Shown: positions 1-8,977, counted from the first letter of the stretch. The stretch: 59,409 nt of DNA from UBA4742 sp002403895 (GCA_036823295.1 DAISGD010000016.1:1-59409), one strand, 5' to 3'. Program-made: numbers and translations. Notes: a model not told the origin generated them from the letters alone.

Positions 1-638
<638 letters not shown>

Positions 639-644
639 CGCGCC

Positions 645-650
645 AGCCTA
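645..650 (-). promoter_or_regulatory. -10 box of mutB (TAGGCT), leaderless type
   Basis: On the minus strand TAGGCT ends 6 nt before the GTG at 638, so the transcript probably starts at or next to the start codon. Confidence 0.5.
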
Positions 651-730
651 CGAGGTGGCCGACGCCGACAAGAAAAGCGCCCGCTCGGTGCGGTGCGGTC
701 ACTGCGGTGGCCCGGTGGCATGCTGCCCCG

Positions 731-1453
731 GTGAGTGAACCGGCCGCCTCCGATCCGACGACGCCCTGCTTTCAATTCGTCGACGTGTCGTTGCAGGCTC
801 CGGGGGGCGAGGCGATTCTCTCGCGGGTCGATGCCTCTGTCGCGTCGGGGGGCGTCACCGTCCTGGTGGGCCCGTCGGGTTCGGGCAAGTCGACCCTGCT
901 CCGGCTGTGCAACCGGCTAGAGGTGCCGACCACCGGCCACGTGCTCTTCCGCGGGAGGGATGTGGCTGGGCTCGACCCCCTGGCTCACCGCCGTCGGGTG
1001 GGCATGGTCTTCCAACGGCCCACATTGTTCGCCGGCACGGTCCGCGACAACTTGTTGGTGGCCGAACCCGGCGGCACTGATGAGGACTTCCAGGCCGTGC
1101 TCGAACGCGTCGTGCTCGACGGCTCGTTCCTGGATCACACCGCCGATGACCTTTCGGTGGGCGAGGCCCAGCGGGCCTGCATCGCCCGTGCCCTGCTGAC
1201 GCGGCCCGAAGTCCTGTTGATGGACGAGGCCACCTCGGCCCTCGACCCTGACGCCCGCCGCGCCATCGAACGCCTGGCGCTCGATCTGGTGGAAGGGGGC
1301 CTCACCTTGTTGTGGGTGACTCACGACCTCGAGCAGGTCCGGCGCCTCATCGGCGAGCAGATCGACCGGGTGCTCGTGGTACTCGGCGGACGCGTGGCCG
1401 CTCCCGACGAGGCCGCGACCTTCCTCGCTGACCGCGACCCCGACACCGCATGA
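731..1453 (+). CDS. fetA: ABC transporter ATP-binding protein, FetA-like
   Basis: ATPase of a two-component metal (iron) exporter. The 240-residue protein has Walker A GPSGSGKST at residues 47-55, a signature motif LSVGEAQR at 141-148 (Val where LSGGE is usual), and Walker B VLLMDEATSALD at 161-172. The FetA identification rests mainly on the next gene, which encodes a FetB/UPF0014 permease. The start GTG 731 is chosen because the longer reading frame back to 620 overlaps the mutB promoter and adds a low-complexity, non-ABC stretch. Phosphate-type (PstB-like) ATPases look similar, but no pst genes are nearby. Confidence 0.8.
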   Translation: MSEPAASDPTTPCFQFVDVSLQAPGGEAILSRVDASVASGGVTVLVGPSGSGKSTLLRLCNRLEVPTTGHVLFRGRDVAGLDPLAHRRRVGMVFQRPTLFAGTVRDNLLVAEPGGTDEDFQAVLERVVLDGSFLDHTADDLSVGEAQRACIARALLTRPEVLLMDEATSALDPDARRAIERLALDLVEGGLTLLWVTHDLEQVRRLIGEQIDRVLVVLGGRVAAPDEAATFLADRDPDTA

Positions 1454-1503
1454 CTACGGAACGCTGAAGCTGACCGGCCGACGCACCAAACCCCGGAGGT
1501 TCC

Positions 1504-2286
1504 ATGGAGAGCGCATCGAGCATTGGCTGGGGTGGGCTGGTTGCATCGCTCACGTTGGTGGTCGTGGCCCTGGTGTTGTCGTGGCGCATGAAGCTCGGCC
1601 TCGAGCGGTCCATGTTGTGGTCGTGCGCGCGGGCGGGGGTGCAGTTGCTGCTCACCGGTTGGGCGCTCACCTTGGTGCTCAAGCCGGAGGCGTCCATCGC
1701 CTGGTCGTGGGCGTGGGTGGTGGCCATGGTCGGCGTGGCCGGCCTGACCGTGCGCAACCGGGCCGGCGATGTCCCGTCCATCCTGCCGTTGGCCCTGATC
1801 GCCACCGCCACCGTGGGAGCGGTGAGCCTGGGGGTGATCTTCGGCTTCCACATCTTCCCCATCGAGTCGCGCACGGTGATCCCGTTGGCCGGGATGATGA
1901 TCGGCAACTCGATGACGTCGGTGGTGGTCGCCGCCCGTCGGGTGACGGGCGAGCTGTCGGACAAGCGGCTGGAGGTGGAAGCCCGTCTGGCGCTCGGCCT
2001 GTCGTGGAAAGAGGCGTCACGGCCCTACCTGCGGGAGGCGATGCGCACGGCGATGATTCCCCAGATCGAGTCGACCAAGGCCGTGGGCCTCGTGTTCCTG
2101 CCCGGGGCCATGACCGGCCTGATCCTGGCCGGGGTGAGCCCGGTCGACGCCGTGCAGGTACAACTGGCCCTCATGTATCTCATCCTCGGGTCGGTGGCGA
2201 CCAGCGTGACCGTGGTGGCGGTGGGCCTGACCCGCCGGCTCTTCACCGACGACAGCCGTTTGGTGCGCTTGGTGAGAGTGGGTTGA
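1504..2286 (+). CDS. fetB: FetB/UPF0014 family metal-export permease
   Basis: Integral membrane partner of the preceding ATPase, 260 residues. It shows repeated hydrophobic segments and the conserved UPF0014 core around PLAGMMIGNSMTSVVVAARR, then the segment REAMRTAMIPQIESTKAVGL typical of FetB. An AGGTTCC sequence sits just upstream of ATG 1504. The gene follows fetA after 50 bp and should be co-transcribed. In E. coli FetAB exports iron and raises peroxide resistance; the same role here is inferred. Confidence 0.85.
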   Translation: MESASSIGWGGLVASLTLVVVALVLSWRMKLGLERSMLWSCARAGVQLLLTGWALTLVLKPEASIAWSWAWVVAMVGVAGLTVRNRAGDVPSILPLALIATATVGAVSLGVIFGFHIFPIESRTVIPLAGMMIGNSMTSVVVAARRVTGELSDKRLEVEARLALGLSWKEASRPYLREAMRTAMIPQIESTKAVGLVFLPGAMTGLILAGVSPVDAVQVQLALMYLILGSVATSVTVVAVGLTRRLFTDDSRLVRLVRVG

Positions 2287-2297
2287 TGGACGCCCGA

Positions 2298-2303
2298 TAG
2301 CCT
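2298..2303 (+). promoter_or_regulatory. -10 box of lpdA-like gene (TAGCCT), leaderless type
   Basis: TAGCCT followed by exactly 7 nt and then ATG 2311; no Shine-Dalgarno sequence fits in between. Confidence 0.55.
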
Positions 2304-2310
2304 CTCGGCC

Positions 2311-3669
2311 ATGCCCAAGCGCTTTGTGATCATCGGTGGGGGACCGGCGGGGAACCAGGCCGCCACCTACGCGGCTCGGCTCGGGGCCGAGGTGACCCTT
2401 ATCGAGCGCGACATCGTGGGAGGCGCCGCGCATTTATGGGACTGCATCCCGTCGAAGGCGATGATCGCGACCGGCGGCGCGCTCTCGCAGATCAACAGCG
2501 CGCCCGGCATGGGCATCACCGACGTGGCGGCCAGCCTCGATTTCGACGCGCTGCGAAACCGGATCGGGGCCATCGAGGAGAAGCTGCGCTCGTCGGTTGT
2601 CGGGCTCCTGGAGAGCCAGGGCGTGCGCATGGTCCCGGGAAGTGGACGGTTGGTCGGCCCCCACCAGGTGGTGGCGGACACGGCGACGGGCTCCGAGGAG
2701 TTCGAGGCCGACGTGATCTTGCTGAGCACGGGGAGCCGCCCCCGCATCCCCGACTGGGCCCCCATCGATGGGCAGCGGGTGCTCACCACCCGCGATGCCT
2801 ACCCCCCCGAGGAGCTGCCGGAGCATCTGGTGGTCGTCGGGTCGGGCGTCACCGGCGTCGAGTTCGTGCACATGTTCTCGTCGTTCGGCTGCCAGGTCAC
2901 CCTCATCGTGAGCCGCCAGCAGGTCCTCCCCCAAAAGGACCCTGAGGTGGCCGCCGCCCTGGAGGAGGACTTCCTGCGCCGGGGCGTGCGCCTGTACATG
3001 GGGGCCCGGGCCATCGGCATCGATGTCGACGGCGACAAGGTGACCGTGCGCTGCGACGACGGGCGCACGGCGGCGGGCAGCCACGCGCTGTTGGCCATCG
3101 GTTCCATCCCCAATTCCGAAGGGCTCGGCCTGGACGCCGCCGGGGTCAAGACCGACGGCGGCTACGTGGTCGTCGACCACAACTGCCTGTCCTCGGTGCC
3201 GGGCATCTACGCCGCCGGGGACCTGTCGGGCAAGCTCCCGCTGTCGTCGGTGGCGGCCATGCAGGGACGCAAGATCGCCGAGCACGCCATGGGCCTGCAC
3301 GCCGGCCCCCACCGCCACCTCGACTACGAGAAGGCGGCCTCGGCCATCTTCACCGTGCCTGAGATCGCCGATGTGGGCCTGGCCGAGGCCGACGCGTTCG
3401 CCTCGGGCCGCAAGATCCGGGTGACCAAGGTGCCCTTCTCGGCCAACGCCAAGGCCCTGATCGAAAACGATCCCCGCGGGTTCGTGAAGATCATCTCGGA
3501 CCCCGCAACCGGGGTGGTGCTGGGCGGGTCGATCGTGGGCCGCCACGCGGCGGAATTGATCTCGGTGATCGCCCTCGCCGTCACCGCTGGGCTCCGGGTC
3601 ACCGACATCGTCGAGAGCCTGCTGGTGCACCCTGCATTGGCGGAGGCCCTGGCTGACGCCGCCGAATGA
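2311..3669 (+). CDS. lpdA: NAD(P)H:quinone dehydrogenase of the LpdA type (flavoprotein disulfide reductase fold)
   Basis: Two-dinucleotide-binding flavoprotein of 452 residues: N-terminal FAD motif VIIGGGPAGNQAA, second Rossmann motif VVVGSGVTGVEF, FAD-binding IYAAGDLSG and a C-terminal dimerisation domain. The active-site segment reads GGAAHLWDCIPSK where true lipoamide dehydrogenases have GGTCLNVGCIPSK, so the first redox-active Cys is missing. M. tuberculosis LpdA (Rv3303c) carries the same kind of change and acts as a quinone reductase rather than a lipoamide dehydrogenase. The ATGA overlap with the next gene suggests co-transcription. Confidence 0.85.
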   Translation: MPKRFVIIGGGPAGNQAATYAARLGAEVTLIERDIVGGAAHLWDCIPSKAMIATGGALSQINSAPGMGITDVAASLDFDALRNRIGAIEEKLRSSVVGLLESQGVRMVPGSGRLVGPHQVVADTATGSEEFEADVILLSTGSRPRIPDWAPIDGQRVLTTRDAYPPEELPEHLVVVGSGVTGVEFVHMFSSFGCQVTLIVSRQQVLPQKDPEVAAALEEDFLRRGVRLYMGARAIGIDVDGDKVTVRCDDGRTAAGSHALLAIGSIPNSEGLGLDAAGVKTDGGYVVVDHNCLSSVPGIYAAGDLSGKLPLSSVAAMQGRKIAEHAMGLHAGPHRHLDYEKAASAIFTVPEIADVGLAEADAFASGRKIRVTKVPFSANAKALIENDPRGFVKIISDPATGVVLGGSIVGRHAAELISVIALAVTAGLRVTDIVESLLVHPALAEALADAAE

Positions 3670-4160
3670 GCATGCTGCCGGAAGGTCCGCCCCGCCCGCA
3701 GGCGGCCACCGACTTCCCACCGAAAGGACCAAACTCCCTGGCCTCGACCGCCGAGCGAGGGGCGGCGCGCCTCATTGACCTGCTGATCGAGTCGGTTCCC
3801 GTGCTCATCATCTTCATCGTGTGGGCCCTGCGGTCGGACCCGCGGGTGGACCAGTTTCCCCGTTGGTCCCTGTTCGTCTTCATCCTCGGTGCCGTCGCGT
3901 ACGAGACCGCGTTTGTGGGTTGGCGGGGGCAGAGCCTGGGCAAAGTTCTGCTCGGGGTGCGAGTGGCCCGCCTGCTGGACGGCTCGAAGCCGGAGACGTC
4001 CTGGTCGGCGATGCGGGTGTTGTTGCCCTGCGCACTGCTGGCGATTCCCGTCGTGGGACCGGGCCTGTACCTGTTCGTGTACCTGTGGGCGGTCGTGACC
4101 CCGATGCGCCGAGGCGTCCACGACAGCGCGTCGGGCACCGTGGTCGTCCGCGCCCGCTGA
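3666..4160 (+). CDS. RDD family membrane protein
   Basis: 164-residue integral membrane protein with the RDD signature at its start: ERGAARLIDLLIESVPVLII, an Arg followed by an Asp inside the first hydrophobic helix, then two more hydrophobic segments and a polar loop with WRGQSLGKVLLGVRV, which is typical of RDD proteins. The start codon overlaps the stop of lpdA (ATGA). Function is unknown; some RDD proteins have been linked to ion or solute movement. Confidence 0.8.
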   Translation: MSMLPEGPPRPQAATDFPPKGPNSLASTAERGAARLIDLLIESVPVLIIFIVWALRSDPRVDQFPRWSLFVFILGAVAYETAFVGWRGQSLGKVLLGVRVARLLDGSKPETSWSAMRVLLPCALLAIPVVGPGLYLFVYLWAVVTPMRRGVHDSASGTVVVRAR

Positions 4161-4182
4161 CCAACCGGCCTGACGTCCTGAC

Positions 4183-4231
4183 CTTGCGTGCCAGGGCCGC
4201 CCCCGCCGAACTCAACGGCCGACCACGCAAG
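4183..4231. repeat. 8-bp inverted repeat between converging genes
   Basis: CTTGCGTG (4183-4190) and CACGCAAG (4224-4231) are perfect reverse complements separated by 33 nt. The pair lies in the 147-bp space between the RDD gene and the DUF559 gene, which converge. It could help terminate transcription, but there is no T-run. No gene is seen in 4161-4307. Confidence 0.4.
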
Positions 4232-4298
4232 ACCCTCCAATGGATGACACCATCAGAGCGATTCGCCCAAGTCGTTGCGTCCACCGCTTGAACCCAAG

Positions 4299-4314
4299 GG
4301 TCTCGATCTACGCA
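4299..4314. repeat. Inverted copy of the repeat arm at the 3' edge of the DUF559 gene
   Basis: On the minus strand this reads GCGTAGATCGAGACCC and contains the TAG stop of the DUF559 gene. It matches the arm GCGTAGATCGGGGCC at 5266-5280 on the plus strand (first 10 nt identical, 12 of the first 15 shared). The gene therefore sits between inverted repeats about 950 bp apart. Confidence 0.55.
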
Positions 4315-5249
4315 AGGTTGAGGGAGGAGCGGCGGGTCCAGGCCTCCTGGAGGGTGGCGATGACCTCCTCGGGCTGGCGCGTCACCCGTCGCCATGTCAG
4401 CCGGATCGGTAGCCACCCGGCCAGTACGAGTTCGTTCTGACGATCGTCATCCCAGTGGAGTTGGAGTGATGTGCCGTGGACGAAAAGCCCGTCGCACTCG
4501 ATGAGGAGTAGCACCTGTGGCCAGGCCAGGTCCAGATAGACGGTGGTGTCCCTCAGGGCGACGGGGTACTGCCTTTCGGGCTCGGGCAGGCCGGCCCGGC
4601 GGGCGAGACGGAGGACGATCGATTCGAACTCGCTTGCCGTCGGCACGTAGTTGCCGGCGCGTTCTTCGACCAAAGGGCGGAGAAGAGAGATGCCGGGCTT
4701 GCCCTTCCGTGCGAATCGGCCGAAGCGCTCAGCGAGTTGGTCGGAAGTGAAGAGCTTGCGGCGTAGTCCGTCCTCCATCGCCTGTTCTACGCGCCGGGCT
4801 GGACTCACAGAGGCGAGGTCGAGCACCGTCCGGAGCGGTGAGGTGATCGGTATTCCTGCAAGCTGACGGCGATCAATCGAGAGGATGTCACGAGCCTCAT
4901 GGACCTTGACCGTGTGGTCCCGCGGGCGGCGCGCCCACCGATCGGTGAGCACCTCGAAGGGCGCCGTTTCGTATCCGTCCAGCTGCCAGCCGAGCGCGGC
5001 CGCTCGGTGGGACAGAAGCGCGCCGGGACCGCCCGTCCAGCAGGCAAGCAACGCGCGCTGTTCCCAGGTGTTGACCGAGCCGCTCACTCGGTACGTCTCG
5101 GGCCCGACGCGCTCTAGCATCTTGTTTTGTACGCGCCGCTGCAGGGCCGAGTGACTGATTCCCTCGGCGAGGGCCTCGCGTCGAAGCACCAGACCGTGGT
5201 GGGTCGCCGCGAGGGCAGCTAGAAGTTCGTTGGTGCGTGGTCCGTCCAC
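4308..5249 (-). CDS. AbiEi-type winged-helix plus DUF559 (Vsr-like) endonuclease domain protein
   Basis: 313 residues. The N-terminal half resembles the AbiEi antitoxin fold (helix-turn-helix near residues 10-45, with HHGLVLRREALAEGIS, then the segment LSHRAAALGWQLDG). The C-terminal half resembles DUF559, a PD-(D/E)XK nuclease-like domain: a conserved Glu in ASEFESIVLRLARRAGL, Asp in YLDLAWPQ and the LIECDG strand. I chose GTG 5249 rather than the more distant start at 5315, because the extra 22 codons would be encoded by a repeat unit. Such proteins are often multicopy in actinobacteria (recollection) and their function is not established. It interrupts otherwise metabolic genes. Confidence 0.75.
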   Translation of the reverse strand: MDGPRTNELLAALAATHHGLVLRREALAEGISHSALQRRVQNKMLERVGPETYRVSGSVNTWEQRALLACWTGGPGALLSHRAAALGWQLDGYETAPFEVLTDRWARRPRDHTVKVHEARDILSIDRRQLAGIPITSPLRTVLDLASVSPARRVEQAMEDGLRRKLFTSDQLAERFGRFARKGKPGISLLRPLVEERAGNYVPTASEFESIVLRLARRAGLPEPERQYPVALRDTTVYLDLAWPQVLLLIECDGLFVHGTSLQLHWDDDRQNELVLAGWLPIRLTWRRVTRQPEEVIATLQEAWTRRSSLNLA

Positions 5250-5266
5250 CGGATCCCCACTTCCGG

Positions 5267-5467
5267 CGTAGATCGGGGCCGGAAACCGACCTGGATCTAC
5301 GCCACATGCGAGCACGAAATGGGGGAAGTCTTGGCCCGACCGACGATGCGTAGATCGGGGCCGGAAACCGACCTGGATCTACGCCACATGCGAGCACGAA
5401 ATGGGGGAAGTCTTGGCCCGACCGACGATGCGTAGATCGGGGCCGGAAACCGACCTGGATCTACGCC
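5267..5467. repeat. Tandem array of an 82-bp repeat (2.4 copies), each with a strong hairpin
   Basis: Units start at 5268, 5350 and 5432; the first two are identical over 82 bp and the third stops after about 36 bp. Each unit opens with a 35-nt imperfect palindrome (5267-5301, 5349-5383, 5431-5465): arms CGTAGATC and GATCTACG, continuing inward to CCGG-AAA-CCGA with two mismatches and one G-T pair. The array lies between the stop of the carboxylase gene and the start of the DUF559 gene, both on the minus strand, so it would also fold in their transcript and may act as a terminator. Confidence 0.9.
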
Positions 5468-5512
5468 GGTTGGGTGTGTTGGTGCCTGAAGAACGGCGGA
5501 TCGGACCCAGCG

Positions 5513-7288
5513 TCAGTCGACGATGGCGACGACGTCGCCGCTGCCGACGGAATCGCCGGAGGAGACCTTGATCTCCTTCACGGTGCCCGCTTTCTCGGCG
5601 GCGATGTTGTTCTCCATTTTCATGGCCTCGAGCACGCAGATGGTCTGGCCCGCCTCCACGGTTTGGCCGGCCTCAACCAGGACCTTCACGATGGTCCCCT
5701 GCATGGGAACGGTGACCGCTCCCGATCCTCCGACCGCGGCCGCGCCGCCGCCCCCTGCCGCTCGACGGGGACGAGCGGCCGCGGCCGACCCGCTTCCGGC
5801 GGCAACGGCGGGCCCGGTGGCCGACTCGGGGACCCACAGGCTCACGGAGTACCGGCGGCCGTTGACTTCGACGTCGACGTCGCGCTTGACCTTGGGCTCG
5901 GCATCGCTGCCGGCCGCCGCGGGGGCCGGGCCCGAGTCCACTCCGGTGAGGTCGAGGACGTCTTCGACCCACTTGGTGGAGTGCTTGGCCTCGACGAAAT
6001 CGGGGTGCTCCAAGATGGCCACATCGGCCGGGATGGTGGTGGCGATGCCCTCGATGCGGAACTCGCGCAGTGCTCGCAGCATGCGGCGGATGGCGGTCTC
6101 GCGGTCGTGGCCCCACACGATGAGCTTGCCCACCAGGTTGTCGTAGTACTGGCTGACGGTGTCACCGGACTCGTAGCCACCGTCCCACCGGATACCGAAA
6201 CCGTCGGGTGGGACCAGCGTGGAGATGTCGCCTGGCGAGGGTAGGAACTTTCCTCCGGCGGGATTCTCGGCGTTGACCCGAACCTCGATGGCGTGGCCAC
6301 GAAGGGAGATCTCGTCCTGAGTGAACGACAGGGGCAGGCCCGAGGCCACCCGGATCTGTTCGGCCACCAGATCGATGCCTGACACCATCTCCGTCACCGG
6401 GTGCTCGACCTGCAGTCGGGTGTTCATCTCCAGGAAGTAGAACTCGCCGTCCTGGAAGAGGAACTCGACCGTCCCGGCGTTGTAATACCCGCAGGCCCGG
6501 GCCACCTTCACCGCCGCCTCGCCCATGGCTTGTCGCACGTCCGCGGGGAACGATGGTGCCGGGCTCTCCTCGATCAGTTTCTGGTGGCGACGTTGTGCGG
6601 AGCAGTCGCGCTCGGCCACCCAGACGCAGTGGCCCTGTTGGTCGCCGATGATCTGCATCTCGATGTGGCGGGGCCAGGTGAGGTAGCGCTCCACGTAGCA
6701 CTCGCCCCGGCCGAAACCCTTGAGGGCTTCGCTGCTGGCCGACTCGAATGCTTCGACGGCCTCGTCGGCGGAGTTGACCACCCGCATGCCCCGGCCACCG
6801 CCCCCATAGGCCGCCTTGATGGCCACCGGCCACCCGTACTCCTCGCCGAAGGCGATGACCCCGTTCCCGTCGATCAGGAACTCGGTGGTGCCGGGCACCC
6901 CCTTGACCCCGGCCGTCTGGGCGGCGATGCGGCTCGACACCTTGTCGCCCATGACGTCGATGGCTTCCGGTGGCGGCCCGATGAAGGCGACGCCCCGCTC
7001 GGTGATGGCGCGGGCGAAATCCGTGTTCTCGGAGAAGAACCCGTAGCCCGGGTGTACGCCGTCGGCCCCACTGCGCTCGATGGCATCAAGGATCTTGTCG
7101 GTCTGCAGGTAGCTGTCGGCCGCCGTCTCACCCCCCAGCGCGTAGGCCTCATCCGCGATGCGCACGTGGAGCGCATCGCGGTCCAGGTCGCTGTACACGG
7201 CGACGGTGGCGACACCCATCTCCTGGCAGGCACGGATGACACGGACAGCGATTTCGCCGCGATTGGCGATCAGAACCTTTGTGAGCAC
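5513..7288 (-). CDS. accA3: Acetyl/propionyl-CoA carboxylase alpha chain (biotin carboxylase + biotin carboxyl carrier domain)
   Basis: 591 residues. The N-terminal biotin carboxylase domain starts KVLIANRGEIAVRVIRAC, has the glycine-rich ATP loop KAAYGGGGRGMRVV and the catalytic segment EMNTRLQVEHPVTEM. A Pro/Ala-rich linker leads to the C-terminal carrier domain with the biotinylation motif EAMKMEN. It carboxylates biotin for an acyl-CoA carboxylase whose beta subunit is not in this window. The GTG start at 7288 lies only 5 bp from the first possible birA start on the other strand. The symbol follows the mycobacterial naming; substrate range cannot be read from the sequence. Confidence 0.92.
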   Translation of the reverse strand: MLTKVLIANRGEIAVRVIRACQEMGVATVAVYSDLDRDALHVRIADEAYALGGETAADSYLQTDKILDAIERSGADGVHPGYGFFSENTDFARAITERGVAFIGPPPEAIDVMGDKVSSRIAAQTAGVKGVPGTTEFLIDGNGVIAFGEEYGWPVAIKAAYGGGGRGMRVVNSADEAVEAFESASSEALKGFGRGECYVERYLTWPRHIEMQIIGDQQGHCVWVAERDCSAQRRHQKLIEESPAPSFPADVRQAMGEAAVKVARACGYYNAGTVEFLFQDGEFYFLEMNTRLQVEHPVTEMVSGIDLVAEQIRVASGLPLSFTQDEISLRGHAIEVRVNAENPAGGKFLPSPGDISTLVPPDGFGIRWDGGYESGDTVSQYYDNLVGKLIVWGHDRETAIRRMLRALREFRIEGIATTIPADVAILEHPDFVEAKHSTKWVEDVLDLTGVDSGPAPAAAGSDAEPKVKRDVDVEVNGRRYSVSLWVPESATGPAVAAGSGSAAAARPRRAAGGGGAAAVGGSGAVTVPMQGTIVKVLVEAGQTVEAGQTICVLEAMKMENNIAAEKAGTVKEIKVSSGDSVGSGDVVAIVD

Positions 7289-7292
7289 GCCA

Positions 7293-7298
7293 TATGGT
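7293..7298 (+). promoter_or_regulatory. -10 box of birA (TATGGT)
   Basis: TATGGT followed by 7 nt and then ATG 7306. The box overlaps the first in-frame ATG (7294), which argues for 7306 as the true, leaderless start. Confidence 0.5.
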
Positions 7299-7305
7299 TA
7301 CAGGG

Positions 7306-8139
7306 ATGAGGGGGGACCGTGCCAGATCAGCTCTTGCCGGGACCCGTTTCGCCGACGTCCGCTGGGTGAGCGAGACCGGTTCCACCAACCGGGACGTCCT
7401 CGAACTCGCGGCCCGTGGCGCGCCCGAGGGTGTGGTGGTGGTCGCCGATCACCAGCAGGCAGGGCGGGGGCGGCTCGACCGCTCGTGGCATGCCCCGCCC
7501 CGTGGATCGCTGCTGATGTCCATCTTGTTCCGCCCGTCCCTGGCCGTGGCTGACGCTCATCGGTTGACCACCGCCGCCGGGGTGAGCGCGGCCCAGGCGT
7601 GCCGATCGGTGAGCGGCATCGAGCCCCGACTGAAGTGGCCCAACGACCTGGTCATCGACACCGACCGCGACACCGATCCCGGGGGGTCCGTTCGCAAGCT
7701 GGGTGGGATCCTGGCGGAATCCACCGTCGAGGGGGGCGAGCTGCAGGCGGTCGTGGTCGGGATCGGCCTCAACGTGAACTGGCCCTCTGACCTGCCGACC
7801 GAGCTGGCCGAGATCGCCACCGCCCTGAACCACCTGACGGGTTATGACCTCGATCGGGAGGATCTCCTCATCGCGCTGTTGGCCCAGCTCGACCACTGGT
7901 CCGACGTGGTTTTGGCCCCGTCGGGTGACCGCGCGTCCTTGCTGATGGACCAGGCCCGTGCGTGGTCGGCCACCCTTGGCCGCCAGGTGCGGGTCGACCT
8001 CGGCGTCGAGCAGGTTGAGGGCGAGGCCCTCGAACTCACCGACGACGGTGCCCTGGTCGTCGGTGTCGGGACCGCCGCCGGTCTCGAGCGGCGGGTCATC
8101 GTCGCCGGTGACGTCGTCCATCTCCGCCCCACGGATTGA
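7306..8139 (+). CDS. birA: Biotin--[acetyl-CoA-carboxylase] ligase
   Basis: Attaches biotin to the Lys of carrier domains through biotinyl-AMP. The 277-residue protein lacks the N-terminal DNA-binding domain of E. coli BirA (class I ligase). It contains SETGSTNRDV, the biotin/AMP loop QQAGRGRLDRSW, the LKWPNDLV strand and GIGLNVNW. The C-terminal SH3-like domain is present. It is divergent from the carboxylase that carries the biotin acceptor, a direct functional pairing. The start at ATG 7306 is preferred to 7294 because of the -10 box spacing. Confidence 0.9.
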   Translation: MRGDRARSALAGTRFADVRWVSETGSTNRDVLELAARGAPEGVVVVADHQQAGRGRLDRSWHAPPRGSLLMSILFRPSLAVADAHRLTTAAGVSAAQACRSVSGIEPRLKWPNDLVIDTDRDTDPGGSVRKLGGILAESTVEGGELQAVVVGIGLNVNWPSDLPTELAEIATALNHLTGYDLDREDLLIALLAQLDHWSDVVLAPSGDRASLLMDQARAWSATLGRQVRVDLGVEQVEGEALELTDDGALVVGVGTAAGLERRVIVAGDVVHLRPTD

Positions 8140-8140
8140 T

Positions 8141-8977
8141 TCAGGGGTCGAGGTCGTGGGCCATCAAGGCGGCGAAGGCGGCGGCGGCCTCGCGGGTGCG
8201 CGGGCCGGGGAAGGCGGGCAGGGCCAGGCCGTCGAGCAGGCGGATCGATTGCACGTCCCGGGTGGAGGAGGTCAGGAACGCTTCGGCGGCGCTGGCCAGG
8301 GCGGCCAACGGGAGCGCCACCTCCTCGACCTCCACCAGCTCGCACACCAGCTCGCGGGTGATGCCGGCCAGACACCCCGAGGCCAGCGGTGGGGTGCACA
8401 ACCGACCCTCGTGCACGACGAAGACGTTGCTCCCGGTTCCCTCACACAGCTCGCCGGCGGTGTTGGCGAAGATCGCCTCCGATCCGCCGCGGGAGTGGGC
8501 GTAGGCCAGGGCCACCACGTTCTCGGCATACGACGTGGTCTTTAGCCCAGCTACCGCGCTGTGCTCGTTGCGCCACCACGGCACGGTGATCACGGGGGTG
8601 CTCGCCTCCCACGCAGGAAGCTCCGCGGTGGCGATCAGGACCGACAGTCCGGAGTCACCTCGGTCCGATCCGAGGGGTGACACGCCGCCGGTGACGGTGA
8701 GGCGCAGCCGCCCGACGCGGACTCGGTTGGCACCGATCACCGCGGCCATGGCCTGGCGGAGCTCCCCGTCGTCGGGCAGGCCCTCGAGTCCCAGCCCCGC
8801 CGCCGAGCGGCGGAGACGGGCCAGGTGGCGGGCAGCGGCGAACGGCTCGTCGCGGACGATCTGGATCGTCTCGAAGATGCCGTCCCCGACGGTCACCCCG
8901 TGGTCGAGCGGCGATACGGCGGCTCGATCGAGCGGGACGAGCCCATCATCCACCCACACCATGGGCTGGTCAGCCAT
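8141..8977 (-). CDS. pabC: Class IV aminotransferase, probably 4-amino-4-deoxychorismate lyase
   Basis: PLP-dependent fold-type IV enzyme, 278 residues: DHGVTVGDGIFETIQI near the N-terminus, the PLP-Lys segment GLKTTSYAENVVAL and the GSNVFVVHEGRLCTPPL strand. It overlaps the end of pabB by 8 bp, so PabC (4-aminobenzoate plus pyruvate from aminodeoxychorismate, folate synthesis) is the most economical call. Branched-chain or D-amino-acid aminotransferases share the fold. ATG 8977 is chosen since the alternative start adds 38 unrelated residues that lie inside pabB. Confidence 0.85.
   Translation of the reverse strand: MADQPMVWVDDGLVPLDRAAVSPLDHGVTVGDGIFETIQIVRDEPFAAARHLARLRRSAAGLGLEGLPDDGELRQAMAAVIGANRVRVGRLRLTVTGGVSPLGSDRGDSGLSVLIATAELPAWEASTPVITVPWWRNEHSAVAGLKTTSYAENVVALAYAHSRGGSEAIFANTAGELCEGTGSNVFVVHEGRLCTPPLASGCLAGITRELVCELVEVEEVALPLAALASAAEAFLTSSTRDVQSIRLLDGLALPAFPGPRTREAAAAFAALMAHDLDP

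Noticed and set aside
5250..5315. Longer start (ATG 5315) for the DUF559 gene
   Set aside because: The extra 22 codons are encoded within the first repeat unit, and the translated stretch is unrelated to the AbiEi-type domain.
5267..5467. CRISPR array
   Set aside because: Only 2.4 units, the interval between palindromes is identical instead of variable, and no cas genes are near.
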